Position numbers and translations under genes: made by a program. This document shows positions 43,861 through 55,400 of a DNA stretch of 64,000 bases, piece by piece (the first letter of the stretch is position 1; every line of letters begins with the position of its first letter). The stretch is from Sediminibacter sp. Hel_I_10. Its GTDB lineage: Bacteria; Bacteroidota; Bacteroidia; Flavobacteriales; Flavobacteriaceae. Where the stretch lies: positions 3,844,001 through 3,908,000 of the forward strand of contig NZ_JHZX01000001.1 of assembly GCF_000688335.1 (NCBI RefSeq). Direction: 5' to 3'. The notes under the pieces are model-generated. The model was not told the DNA's origin, ran no database searches, and saw only the letters and a list, made by a program, of their open reading frames with translations.

Positions 43861-46537
43861 AGATACCAACGACTTAAACATAAATAGCGAACAACCCGAT
43901 TTGCCTCAAGAAAGCATTACCAGAGTTACTGGAATGTACAAAGATTGGTTTTTAGATTATGCATCTTACGTAATTTTAGAGCGAGCAGTACCTGCTATAG
44001 AAGACGGTTTTAAACCTGTACAGCGTAGGATCATGCACTCTATGAAAGATCTCGATGACGGCCGCTACAATAAAGTAGCCAATATTGTAGGTCATACCAT
44101 GCAGTACCATCCTCACGGTGATGCGAGTATCGCTGATGCCATGGTTCAAATTGGACAAAAAGATTTACTTATCGATACTCAGGGAAACTGGGGTAATATT
44201 CTCACTGGAGATAGTGCTGCGGCTTCTCGTTATATAGAGGCACGTTTGTCAAAATTTGCGTTGGATGTTGTTTATAATCCAAAAATAACGGACTGGCAGT
44301 CCAGTTATGACGGTCGTCGAAAAGAGCCTATCAATCTTCCCGTCATGTTTCCATTACTTCTGGCACAAGGTGGAGAAGGGATTGCTGTAGGGCTTTCTAC
44401 TAAAATTCTACCTCATAATTTTATTGAACTTATAGATGCTTCCGTTAAACATTTAAAAGGAAAGCGTTTTACAATATATCCAGATTTTCCTACTGCAGGC
44501 ATCATCGATATTAGTGATTATAAAGATGGTCTTCGTGGAGGTCGCGTTCGCGTGCGTGCTAAAATTTCGCAGTTGGACAAAAACACACTGGTAATTACAG
44601 AAATTCCTTTTGGCACCAACACTTCTTCTCTTATTGACTCTATTTTGAAAGCCAATGATAAAGGGAAGATTAAGATTAAGAAAATTGAAGACAATACGGC
44701 GGCTAATGTTGAAATACTAGTGCATTTACCACCTGGTATTTCTCCAGATAAAACCATAGATGCCCTTTATGCATTTACCAACTGTGAATCTTCTATTTCT
44801 CCTTTAGGCTGTATTATAGAAGACAACAAGCCCTTATTTATTGGGGTAACAGAGATGTTACGTCGTTCTACGGAACGAACAGTAGAACTGCTGAAAAGCG
44901 AATTGGAAATTAGACTCGGCGAGTTTGAAGAACAATGGCATTTTGCTTCTTTAGAGCGTATTTTTATTGAAAACCGTGTATATCGCGATATTGAAGAAGA
45001 GGAAACATGGGAAGGTGTTATAAAGGCTATAGATAAAGGTTTGAAACCTTTTACTAAGCATTTAAAACGCGAGGTAACAGAAGAGGATATTGTTCGTTTG
45101 ACCGAGATTAGAATTAAACGGATTTCAAAATTTGATATAGATAAAGCGCAACAAAAGATTGATGCCTTAGAAGATCAAATAGCAGAGGTAAAGCATCACC
45201 TTGCCAACTTAATTGACTATGCGATAGCATATTTTGAGCGTCTCAAAAAAGACTATGGCGCAGGAAGAGAGCGTAAGACCGAGATAAGAACGTTTGAAGA
45301 TGTGGATGCCACCAAAGTGATCATTCGTAATACAAAACTTTACGTCAATCGTAGTGAAGGGTTTATAGGGACATCTTTAAAGAAAGATGAATACGTATGT
45401 GACTGTAGTGATATTGATGACATTATTTGCTTCACTAAAGACGGCAAAATGATGGTAACTAAAGTGGATACCAAAACCTTTATAGGCAAGGATATTGTGC
45501 ATGTTGCCGTGTTCAAAAAGAAAGACAAGCGCACCATATACAACATGATCTATAGAGATGGCAGTAAAGGGCCAACGTATGTGAAGCGATTTGCAATTAC
45601 GGCTGTTACTCGAGATCGTGAATATGATTTGACCAATGGCTCTAAAGGATCCCTGATGTGGTATTTTTCTGCAAATCCTAACGGAGAGGCAGAAGTAATC
45701 ACCATTTATTTACGTCAAGTTGGAAGTATTAAAAAACTAAAATGGGATCTTGATTTTGCTGATATTCTCATTAAAGGCCGCTCTTCAAAAGGAAATACGG
45801 TAACAAAATATGCCATCAAAAAAATTGAGCTTAAGGAAAAAGGGGTGTCCACTTTAAAACCACGAAAAATTTGGTTCGATGAGGTCGTACAACGACTTAA
45901 TGTTGATGATCGTGGTGAACTTTTAGGTGAGTTTAGAGGCGAAGACCGATTGTTAATTATTACACAGTCTGGAGAAGTTAAGACGATACTTCCTGAAATC
46001 ACGGCTCGTTTTGATGATGATATGATTGTTTTAGAGAAATGGAATCCTAAAAAACCAATTTCTGCTATTTATTTTAATGGAGAAAAGGAACTTTATTATG
46101 TGAAACGATTTTTAATTGAAAATGAAGGCAAACAGGAGACGTTTATTTCAGACCATCCAAAATCGCATCTCGAAATCGTATCTACGGATTGGAGACCAAT
46201 GGCCGAAATAGAATTCACCAAAGAACGCGGTAAAGACCGAAAAGATAACGAGACGGTGAATTTAGAAGAATTTATAGCTGTTAAAGGAATTACTGCCCTA
46301 GGCAACCAACTTACAAAAGAGAAAGTAAATCAAATTAGTATTTTAGATCCGTTACCATATGAGGCTCCTGAAGACATTCATGCAGAAGATGTGGAGGTGA
46401 TTGATGAAACTGAAGTTGACAGTGACAATGGAGCATCTCAATCAGGAGAAAAATCTTCTGCCAATCAGGCCTCAAAAGATCAAGATGCTGACGATAGTTT
46501 AGATAAGGATGGAGAAGGGCAAACCACTTTGTTTTGA
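43853..46537 (+). CDS. parC: DNA topoisomerase IV subunit A
   Basis: An 894-residue protein. The winged-helix start is ERAVPAIEDGFKPVQRRIMHSMKDLDDGRYNKVANIVGHTMQYHPHGDASIADAMVQ. The active-site tyrosine is Tyr127 in SRYIEARLSKFALD. The tower and coiled-coil domains follow, and the C-terminus (about 500-820) is a beta-pinwheel of degenerate blades (KTFIGKDIVHVAVFKKKD, VVQRLNVDDRGELLGEFRGEDRLLIITQSGEVKTI). The last 60 residues are acidic and disordered (DNGASQSGEKSSANQ). ParC cuts and rejoins both DNA strands in complex with ParE. Its start overlaps the preceding gene. Confidence 0.96.
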   Translation: MSEDTNDLNINSEQPDLPQESITRVTGMYKDWFLDYASYVILERAVPAIEDGFKPVQRRIMHSMKDLDDGRYNKVANIVGHTMQYHPHGDASIADAMVQIGQKDLLIDTQGNWGNILTGDSAAASRYIEARLSKFALDVVYNPKITDWQSSYDGRRKEPINLPVMFPLLLAQGGEGIAVGLSTKILPHNFIELIDASVKHLKGKRFTIYPDFPTAGIIDISDYKDGLRGGRVRVRAKISQLDKNTLVITEIPFGTNTSSLIDSILKANDKGKIKIKKIEDNTAANVEILVHLPPGISPDKTIDALYAFTNCESSISPLGCIIEDNKPLFIGVTEMLRRSTERTVELLKSELEIRLGEFEEQWHFASLERIFIENRVYRDIEEEETWEGVIKAIDKGLKPFTKHLKREVTEEDIVRLTEIRIKRISKFDIDKAQQKIDALEDQIAEVKHHLANLIDYAIAYFERLKKDYGAGRERKTEIRTFEDVDATKVIIRNTKLYVNRSEGFIGTSLKKDEYVCDCSDIDDIICFTKDGKMMVTKVDTKTFIGKDIVHVAVFKKKDKRTIYNMIYRDGSKGPTYVKRFAITAVTRDREYDLTNGSKGSLMWYFSANPNGEAEVITIYLRQVGSIKKLKWDLDFADILIKGRSSKGNTVTKYAIKKIELKEKGVSTLKPRKIWFDEVVQRLNVDDRGELLGEFRGEDRLLIITQSGEVKTILPEITARFDDDMIVLEKWNPKKPISAIYFNGEKELYYVKRFLIENEGKQETFISDHPKSHLEIVSTDWRPMAEIEFTKERGKDRKDNETVNLEEFIAVKGITALGNQLTKEKVNQISILDPLPYEAPEDIHAEDVEVIDETEVDSDNGASQSGEKSSANQASKDQDADDSLDKDGEGQTTLF

Positions 46538-46659
46538 AAATAGTAAGCTATGAGTTGATAATAGCAGAACTTAACCCTTAGTTGATTCGTATATAGAAAT
46601 CAAGACGATACGATTGCTCATAAAAATTTCACAGAATTTGTTATATTGATGTATACACG

Positions 46660-49600
46660 CTATAAACGAAGTGAGAAGTGTCCTCTTACCTCAAAATCAA
46701 TTTCTCCCTTTTTAACTTTTGCTAAAAACCAGTAGTCTGTTGCTGGCATTTGATGCCCATTATAAGTACCGTCCCATCCTTGCGAAGTATGACTTAATGT
46801 GGTTAACAATTTACCATAGCGGTCAAAGATATAAACCATGGTGCCCGGTAAAGTCTCAACACCTGTGATGTGCCAAGTGTCAAAATAGCCATCGCCATTA
46901 GGCGTAACGAATGCTGGAGCATCTATAACTACAACGTCTTTAGTGACCTCTGAACAACCATTGAGATCAATAACAGTAACAGTGTGGTAGCCCAAGGTGA
47001 CGTTCTCAAAAACATTCGATTCTTGAGGACTGAGATCATCTAATTGATAGAGATAATTGCCAATCCCGCTTATTGTAATTGTAATGTTGTTAGGATTTGA
47101 AAAATCTACGGTTTCAGTGAAATCAATACTTGCTGCTTCAGATTCTGATACATTAAAAACAGTTGTGGTAGTACATTCATATTCTGAAGTAACAGTCACA
47201 GAGTAGGTGCCTACTTCTGTAATTTCAATTTCGGGAGAAATAGCGTTGGTAGACCATTCATAAGAATCGTTTGGATTGTTGGTATTTGCACTAACCAATA
47301 ACGGTAAATCATCTAGACAAATCACTTGATCAGGAATATCAACTATAGGTTTTGGCCTTACAATAGTTTCAAATTGTGTTAGAGAGAAACAACCAGTAGT
47401 GTTATTTTCTACTCTCACAAAGATGATGTCATTGTTAGTGGCTTCAAAATCATTGGACAATGCGTTGATAGCATTTTCTGCATCTTCTAAATTCAAGTAG
47501 TAAGAGACCGTGTGGTCATTTTGGGTTTGATTACCCAGAACGATTTGATTTTGTTGGGTAAAATCAAAGTTGAAAAACTGATCATAATCATCATCGCAAG
47601 TCTCTAATGGAGGAGGTTGATTTGCTATAGGACGTTCATTAATCACCAAATTAAATTCATGAATATAGAAACAATGCGTGGTTGAAAATTCTACTCGTAA
47701 AAATAAGGTTTCAACATTAGAGGTGTAAAAATAAGTATCCTCTAAAGGATTGCTTTGGTTGAAAGCGTCATTTTCCGAAGCATAATAGCTCACAATAATA
47801 TTAAAACTTTGATCAAGCCATTGTACATTAAAATCTGATAAGGTGACAAAACCGTCTGCTTTAATACAAGCATTATAGGTTTGTACTGGATTAATTTCTG
47901 GAGGAAGATTAACATCTATTTCGAGACTAACCCATTGAAAACAATCAGAAATGGTGTTATAAACCTTAACAAAAATAGTCTGTGGGCTACTGATGTTCTC
48001 GTATGCTGCAGGATTAGCTATGGGACTTGTGTTGGATTCTAAGTCAGTTAATGATTCAAAATAAGTGATTTCAACATCAGGGTTAAGGGTATCAAAAAGT
48101 TCAGGTTCTACTTGGGTAAGATCAAACATGGTAATACCATCATAATCATCGTCACAATTTGCAATTGGATTTGGAGTATTTGGATGTTCATTTATAATCA
48201 AACCAAATTGGGTTGTGCTAAAACATCCCGTCTCGTTGTTCTCAACTCGTACATAAATGGTCTGAGAATCTTGACCTATTATAAAATTATCAAGCGGATT
48301 TGTTTCTGAAATAGCATCAGTCTCATTAGCATAATACGTCACAGTAAAAGCATCAGCATCTTGACTGCCCAAGACTTCTGGTGTTAAGGTATAGATATCA
48401 AATTCTTCCAAATTATCATTACTGATATCATCACAAGCCCTTAGATCTCCTGGTGTATTTGCTATGGGTAATGCATTTATAACTAAATCAAAATTGTAAG
48501 TGGTCCAACAACCCGTGACTGGGTTTTCAATTCGTATAAAAATAGTATCAGTATTTGAAGTATAGGTATAATCTGTAGAAAGCGCATTGATATTGTTTTC
48601 GGCGTCTGAAAGCGAACCGTAATAACTTATCAAAAACGATGAAGGCGTATTATTGACAACAGTATCTATTGTGCTAAGATCAAAACTAGACTCTACATTT
48701 TCGCAGATATCATAAGTCTCAAAATCATTAACCAGAGGCGGAAGATCAACACTCAAGTTAATAGGTAATGCTACAGAACAATCGGAAATGGTATTATTGA
48801 TTTTAATATATACGGTTTGAGGATTAGAAGTATTGGTATAATTTTCGGGATCACCAATAATTTCGGTATCCGTTTCTGCACCCTCAAAAGATTCGTGATA
48901 TGTAATGATAATGTCATCTTGCCTTACATCTAAAATTTCTATTTCCACTTCTGAAATATCAAAATTCACAAATCCGTCGTAATCAGTATCACATTTAACC
49001 AAGTCTGAAGGGCTCCCAACAATGGGCAATTGAATAATGTCTATCTGAAATCCAGAGACAGCAGTACAATAGGTTCCGTTTTCAATTCTAACAAATATCT
49101 GTTGTGGATTACTGGTATTAGTAAAATTAAGTGGAAGCTCATTAAGATCTAATTCGGCCTCATATTGGGACAAATGAAACGAAATCTCTAAATCTTGGGA
49201 TATCCCTTCTGAAATCTCATCGACTTTATCGTTGAAATTAAAGTTCTCTACGCCATCATTACTCGCGTCATCGCATACAAAAAAGTTAGAGGGCGCATTA
49301 AATAAGGGAAGCGCTCCAACCTCTATATCAAAGGAGTAAGTTCCAAAGCATTGGATGTCATAAATACTTTCTATTCTGATATACATCGCCTGCGGACTCG
49401 TTGTATTTTGATAAGGTGCAAATTTATCGATGATATTTGTACGATCAATGGCGTCTTGTTCTGTTTCGAAATAGAGCACATCAAATCCAGATAGACCCTC
49501 AAGAATTTCAGCATCTTTTAAATAGAAATAGAAGTCGGTAATTAAATTCCCGTCTGGTTCACAATTGGCAAAATTAGAAATCGTGATATTTTCTAATAGC

Positions 49601-52323
49601 GCACTTATGGCAGTGTAAAACCATACAATATTGAAACATCCGGATGTGACATTTTCAACACGCACATAAATATTTTGGGAGGCCGTATTATAGCTTTCCG
49701 GTTCTAAAATATTACTGACATCATTAAATGCATTGTCATAATTATCAAAAAACTTAAGCTCTAAATTAGAAGTATCTTCAGTAATTTCAGGAATTTTAGA
49801 GGTAAGGTCCACAACATAAAACCCATCGGTATCATTATCACAAACGATAAGATCTGTAGGGAAATAAGCGGTTGGTGCAGAAGTCACGTTAATAGTTAAA
49901 AGCGCTACATCATAGCAACCTGAAACCGAATTCTCAACTCTTACCCATAACAGTTGTGGGTTTGAAGTGTTGTAATAATAGGGCGGAAGTGCATTTTCCT
50001 GATTGGTAGCGTCATCTTCGGTTAAATAATAGCTTACACTAGCTCCGTTGACGCCTGTTGAGACATAGTCGTTAAAAGACTCCAGATCTATAGAGGTGAA
50101 GCCATCGGTATCAACATCACAATAATCTACGGTACCCGGTTGAATATCAATAGGCGGAGTTACTATCAATAAAACTACGGCAAATTCTATACAATCAGAG
50201 TTAGCAACAGTCGCATAAAGTGTCATTTCTGTATCCACTTCATAAGGAATACTGTCATCAAGGGCATTTACACCATTATCTAAATCTTCTTGTGTTTCAT
50301 AAAATGTGACCACTAGTTCTTCATAGACGCCAATCATTTCAGTAGCTACTATTTGAAGATCAAAAGTTTCAACATCATCACCAGATGGATCATCACATTC
50401 GTAATGTGCTGCTCCAGAAACACCTGTCTCCACAATACTTGTATGGATCTCTAAGGGCACTATTGTAGAACAGCCCGTTGCTTCATCTACAATTCTAATG
50501 TAAATAAGCTGTAAATTGGAAACTACATTTTGATAGTTAGAGGCATCTGCAATTGGATTGTTACCCGTTTGCGCGTCACTTTCACTCAAGTGAAAACTTA
50601 CAGATACTCCCGTAAGCCCTTGAAGAATATCATCTATTACTTCGGTTAAATCAAAATCGGCAAAACCATCACCTCCTTGGTCACAAGCACCTAACCATTG
50701 ATTTTGGTCGGCATTGACTATGGGACTTTCTTGAACAGTAATATGTACTGATGTTGTATTAAAACATCCTGTTTCAGCATTAAAAACTCTTATGTAAAGT
50801 GTGTCTTCAGAATTGACCGTATTATAAGGTGAGAACACAGGGTTTGCTCCAGAATTCGCATCTTGCGGCGTGAAATGATAGCTTACAAATAGATTAGGAT
50901 TACCTCCAGTAACTTCGTTACTTGTTTCATTTAAATTGATGAGTGCAGAGGCATCAGCAGTGCCATTGTTGCAAGCAATAATGTCTTGAGGCTCATTAAT
51001 TTCAGGGGCTTGGTTCACAATGAGATTAAACATGGTATAGGTTGTGCAGCCGTTAACCGCATCCTCTGTTCTCACGTAAATAGTTTGAGGAGAGGTTGTG
51101 TTTTGGTAGACTTCTGGAAGTGTATTTGTATTATCCTGCGCATCGTCTAAGGAGAGATGATAGCTGACGACGTAGTTAGATGGTGGCAATGCACTCAAGA
51201 TTTCATTCTCTTTTGAGGGCAAATCAAATATGGCGATACCGTCATCAGCCGCATCATCACATAATATATAATCTGAGATGTTGGTTGTAGATTGTTCGGA
51301 GTTTAGTGTGACTTGAATATTGTCTTCAATGATACATTCACTGTTATTCAATCCAATAGTAATTTTTACCGTGTAAAGACCAGATGCGGTTGCATTTAAT
51401 GTCGAGTTGGTTTCACCAGCAATTGGTAAGCCATTAAGAAACCATTCATAGTCTGCAAAACTATTTTGTATGTCTCCGTCTAATGAAGTAGAATTAGCAC
51501 AAGTCACTATATCTGGACCAAGATTAACCGAAGCATTAAAACTATTACTTTCTATAAATACGGCTGAATCATAAAACTCATCACCTTGATCTGCAATCAC
51601 TAATTTGATATGGTATGGTACATTTGGATTTATATCAGCAAATGCTGTCAATACTGTGGTCCTGCCATTGTAATTGGTGTCACCAATATTATAACCCTCG
51701 AAATAAGCTTCATTAGAGGCGGTGCAAAACCCTGCAATATCGTCGTGAATGGTGTTCGTGTTTACAGGAATGTTGGTATTGGGAATTAATGCGATATTAG
51801 TGTATGGCTCTGAAGTACCAGCTTTCTTTATTAAAAAAGCAAAGCCATCCGAATAGGAACAAGGGTTTGCGTTTAAATATTCTTCGGAAGCTAATAAGTA
51901 CTTAAACTGAATTTGATTGGCAACAGATGTAAAATCAAATTCAATAGAGGTTGCATTTATGGTATTGGAAATATTAAGGGCATTTTCTAGATCTGTATCG
52001 GTTCCCCAATTCTCGTCACCTTCATTAAGTGGACTTGTGTTTAAGGAATTACCTGCTGAGTCAATGCTTCCCGTGGTAAGAAGGATGCCGTTTTCAAAAG
52101 GAAAATTAGAGGATGCACTGTTAAATGAGCCAAAACTGCTTAATCCGCTGCTTTGTCCATTAACGCTCGTAGAGATGTTACTTATATCAACGCAACCTTG
52201 GCCCAAATTGTTCTGGATTAAGGCATTTATTGGTAAAGAATCATCTGTGGTAATTTGTTGGGCTTGCGTGGCAATAGCAAAACCAAAAACTACCAAAAAA
52301 AGAATTTGGTAATAGTCTCTCAT
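46660..52323 (-). CDS. giant T9SS-exported repeat protein 1 (choice-of-anchor L, type B sorting domain)
   Basis: An 1887-residue surface protein. The signal peptide is about 1-21 (LFLVVFGFAIATQAQ). A choice-of-anchor L domain covers about 25-268 (GCVDISNISTSVNG, FPFENGILLTTGSID, FKYLLASEEYLNANPCSYSDGFAFLI). An Ig-like domain follows (about 270-345), then 14 repeats of about 93 residues (about 345-1655). Each repeat opens with C-x-x-x-x-D-G-x-x-x-F-D-L, has a VTYY-x-x-x-x-DA strand and ends with P-Q-x-IYVRVEN-x-x-TGCF. Two more Ig-like domains follow and then a gliding-motility-type type B sorting domain (about 1800-1887: FVTPNGDGYFDTWHITGVE, YIFDRYGKLL). It is expected to be anchored to the cell surface, likely as a long adhesin. 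It is the last of three tandem paralogs and has no catalytic motif. Confidence 0.88.
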   Translation of the reverse strand: MRDYYQILFLVVFGFAIATQAQQITTDDSLPINALIQNNLGQGCVDISNISTSVNGQSSGLSSFGSFNSASSNFPFENGILLTTGSIDSAGNSLNTSPLNEGDENWGTDTDLENALNISNTINATSIEFDFTSVANQIQFKYLLASEEYLNANPCSYSDGFAFLIKKAGTSEPYTNIALIPNTNIPVNTNTIHDDIAGFCTASNEAYFEGYNIGDTNYNGRTTVLTAFADINPNVPYHIKLVIADQGDEFYDSAVFIESNSFNASVNLGPDIVTCANSTSLDGDIQNSFADYEWFLNGLPIAGETNSTLNATASGLYTVKITIGLNNSECIIEDNIQVTLNSEQSTTNISDYILCDDAADDGIAIFDLPSKENEILSALPPSNYVVSYHLSLDDAQDNTNTLPEVYQNTTSPQTIYVRTEDAVNGCTTYTMFNLIVNQAPEINEPQDIIACNNGTADASALINLNETSNEVTGGNPNLFVSYHFTPQDANSGANPVFSPYNTVNSEDTLYIRVFNAETGCFNTTSVHITVQESPIVNADQNQWLGACDQGGDGFADFDLTEVIDDILQGLTGVSVSFHLSESDAQTGNNPIADASNYQNVVSNLQLIYIRIVDEATGCSTIVPLEIHTSIVETGVSGAAHYECDDPSGDDVETFDLQIVATEMIGVYEELVVTFYETQEDLDNGVNALDDSIPYEVDTEMTLYATVANSDCIEFAVVLLIVTPPIDIQPGTVDYCDVDTDGFTSIDLESFNDYVSTGVNGASVSYYLTEDDATNQENALPPYYYNTSNPQLLWVRVENSVSGCYDVALLTINVTSAPTAYFPTDLIVCDNDTDGFYVVDLTSKIPEITEDTSNLELKFFDNYDNAFNDVSNILEPESYNTASQNIYVRVENVTSGCFNIVWFYTAISALLENITISNFANCEPDGNLITDFYFYLKDAEILEGLSGFDVLYFETEQDAIDRTNIIDKFAPYQNTTSPQAMYIRIESIYDIQCFGTYSFDIEVGALPLFNAPSNFFVCDDASNDGVENFNFNDKVDEISEGISQDLEISFHLSQYEAELDLNELPLNFTNTSNPQQIFVRIENGTYCTAVSGFQIDIIQLPIVGSPSDLVKCDTDYDGFVNFDISEVEIEILDVRQDDIIITYHESFEGAETDTEIIGDPENYTNTSNPQTVYIKINNTISDCSVALPINLSVDLPPLVNDFETYDICENVESSFDLSTIDTVVNNTPSSFLISYYGSLSDAENNINALSTDYTYTSNTDTIFIRIENPVTGCWTTYNFDLVINALPIANTPGDLRACDDISNDNLEEFDIYTLTPEVLGSQDADAFTVTYYANETDAISETNPLDNFIIGQDSQTIYVRVENNETGCFSTTQFGLIINEHPNTPNPIANCDDDYDGITMFDLTQVEPELFDTLNPDVEITYFESLTDLESNTSPIANPAAYENISSPQTIFVKVYNTISDCFQWVSLEIDVNLPPEINPVQTYNACIKADGFVTLSDFNVQWLDQSFNIIVSYYASENDAFNQSNPLEDTYFYTSNVETLFLRVEFSTTHCFYIHEFNLVINERPIANQPPPLETCDDDYDQFFNFDFTQQNQIVLGNQTQNDHTVSYYLNLEDAENAINALSNDFEATNNDIIFVRVENNTTGCFSLTQFETIVRPKPIVDIPDQVICLDDLPLLVSANTNNPNDSYEWSTNAISPEIEITEVGTYSVTVTSEYECTTTTVFNVSESEAASIDFTETVDFSNPNNITITISGIGNYLYQLDDLSPQESNVFENVTLGYHTVTVIDLNGCSEVTKDVVVIDAPAFVTPNGDGYFDTWHITGVETLPGTMVYIFDRYGKLLTTLSHTSQGWDGTYNGHQMPATDYWFLAKVKKGEIDFEVRGHFSLRL

Positions 52324-52487
52324 TAAATGGTGCCATTTATAATGAGATTAAGTTAATTGTGCAGACTTGAGTAGGGAAAATTATGAAGGCTGAAATTAAC
52401 TAAAAATTGCCATTCAAAAGAATTTTTTTGATAAAATCAATATTTTTTACGATAGAGTCAATTGTAATAACAAATATTATGCATTTC

Positions 52488-55400
52488 TTAATATCTCAAA
52501 GCAAAATGTCCTCGAACTTCAAATTCGTCACTTCCGTCTTTAACAACAGCAACATACCAATAATCTGCTGCGGGCATTAATTTACCATTGTAAGTTCCGT
52601 TCCATCCCGCTGAAGAAGAGGATAGGGTTTTTAATAATTTTCCGTATCTATCAAAAATATATACTATTGTTCCTGGTAATCTTTCAACTCCAGTAATATG
52701 CCATGTATCAAAACGACTGTCGCCATTAGGCGTCATGAATTTTGGAGTATCTATAATCACTATGTCTTTACTAACCGAGGCACAGCCATTTTGATCTATA
52801 ACAGTAATGGTATTATTTCCCAATGGCACATTCTCTAAAACATTAGACGTTTGAGGAGCTAAATTATTGATTTGATACAAGTAATTACCAATACCACTAA
52901 TTGTAACGGTAACGTTATTAGGATCTGAAAAATCAATTGTTTCAGTAAAATCGATAGAAGCGGACTCAGATTCTGAAACTTCAAAAACGCTAGTAGTAGT
53001 GCATCCAAAAGAAGATGTTACTGTTACACTGTAAGTTCCTGTTTGATCGATTTCAATTTCTGCAGTTGTTTGGTTTGTGGACCATAAGTAAGTATGGTCT
53101 GGATTATTGGTTTCTGCGCTTACTAATAATGGTAGATCATTAAGGCAAATAACTTGTTCTGGGATATCTACATATGGTTTAGGTCTAACAACCGTCATAA
53201 ACTGTGTTACACTAAAGCAATTGGTCTCAATGTTTTCAATTCGCACATATACAATCTCGAAGGAAGATGCCTCGTAAGTTTCAGGTAAAGCATTTGTACC
53301 TTCATCAGCACTCTCTAAAGAGCCGTAGTAGCTAATAAAATAATCACTTGGGTTTTGTCCGTTTAGTACAAAAGTATCTTGCTGTGTGAAGTCGAAATTG
53401 TAAAGGCCATCAAAATTATCATCGCAAATTTCCATCTTGGGTGGTTCGTTGGCAATAGGTAATGGGTTTACCTTTAAATTAAAAGGATGGATATAAAAAC
53501 AATTGGTTGTTGAAAATTCTACTCTAACATATAATTGGTCAAAATTAGATTGATAGAAATACACATCATCTAGAGCATCTACTTGACTCATAGCATCAGC
53601 TTCCGAAGCAAAATAATTAATTAAAACATTCGTGTTTTGCTGAAGAAGGATTGGATTGAAACCAGATAGCAATGTGTTTTGCTCCAAGTTTTCGCATATG
53701 TCATAAGTGTCCAATAAGTTGATGGCTGGTGGAAGATTGACATCTACAAAGAAATTGACATAGGTAAAACAATTGTATTCAATATTAAAAACTTTGACAA
53801 AGATGGGCTGCGGATTAACGTTATTTGAATAATTAGTTGGAGTTTGAATTTGATTGGTATCTGCATTTAAGTCCTCTAAACTTTCAAAATAAGTAATGAT
53901 ATCATTTGGATTGGAAACTGGATACAGTTGAGATTCTACCTGAGTAATATCTAGAGTAGTTAACCCGTCATAGTCTGTATCGCAAATCATGATGACACTA
54001 GGCGTCTCCGGATGATCATTGATCAATAAATCAAACTGCGTTGTATTGAAACATCCAGTCGTGTTATTTTCTATTATAGCGTAGATGGTTTGAAGGTGTT
54101 GGCCGTTATAATTCGGGTCTAAGACGTTGGTTCCATTTTCAGCATTAATTTCAGTCTCATAATAGGTGACTGTGAAATTATTTGGATTTTGAGTGCCTAA
54201 AATAATATTACTCTGATTTGACAAGTCAAACAGGGTAATGTCATCATTTGAAGGGTCATCACAGGCTCTTAGACTATCTGGCATGACAACATCAGGTAAC
54301 GGATTCAAAATGAGCTCAAATTCCTTGATGATGTAACATCCTGTCGTCTGATTTTCTAATCTCGCATATAGCATGAGATTTAAACTGGTATAATAATATA
54401 TGGTATCAAGAGCACCTGTTTCGCTCTGTGCATCGGCCTCTGAAAAATAATACGAAAAGTTAGTGTTGTTGGTAGTGTCTGTTAGAGAACTATTAATATC
54501 GCTCAAATCAATAAATCCTTCTTCAATATCGCAACCATTGTAAACTTGTAAATTGGTTAGAGCAGGAGGGGTATCCACTACGAGGTTTATAGGCAAAATC
54601 ACATTGCAGTTAGATAGGATGTCATTGACTTTTATAAACACAGTTTGTGGGTTGGATGTGTTCGTAAAATTAGTTGTGTTGGCTATGATGTCTGAATCAT
54701 TTTCAGCACCGGTAAAAGAATAATGATATGTAACTTCAATATCTTCAATTCTTACATCTGTAATTTCAACTTCGGCATCTGTAATATTGAAAACAGCTGT
54801 CTCATCATAATTGTCATCACAGATTACAAGGTCTGAGAAAGGACTTACATCTGGAGCAGGAATCACATTGATTACAAAATCTACTATAGAAAAACAGTTG
54901 GTTCCATCATCAATCTTAGCAAACACTTGTTGCGGATTATTGGTATTGGTATAACTGCCTGAAACCTCATTAATACTTGTTAAAGCATCACTGTATTTTG
55001 TGTAAAAAGAAATATTCAAATTTTCAGAAATACCCGCTATAATTTCTTGGTATTTATCGTTAAGATCAATAGTTACCTCCCCATCATTACTAATATCATC
55101 ACATAAAAATATATCTGTAGGTTGGTTGAAGTCTGGTAAAAAGCCAATAGCCAAATCAAATTCTGAAATTCCAAAACAAGACGGATCATTTAAGCTTTCA
55201 ACACGAACGTAAATTGTTTGCGGAACGGAAATATTGGTATAGCCACTAAACTTATCGATGATATTGACACGATCTATGGCATCTTGCTCTGATTCGAAAT
55301 ACAGAACATCCTTATTGTCTTGACCGTTTAAAATATCTTCATCTTTAAGATAAAAGAAGAACTCAGAGACGACGGTGCCATCTTCTTCACAATTTTCAAA

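Noticed and set aside
51917-52312. 131-residue plus-strand ORF opposite the start of giant gene 1
   Set aside because: Shadow frame of the choice-of-anchor L coding sequence, with no signal, motif or promoter of its own.
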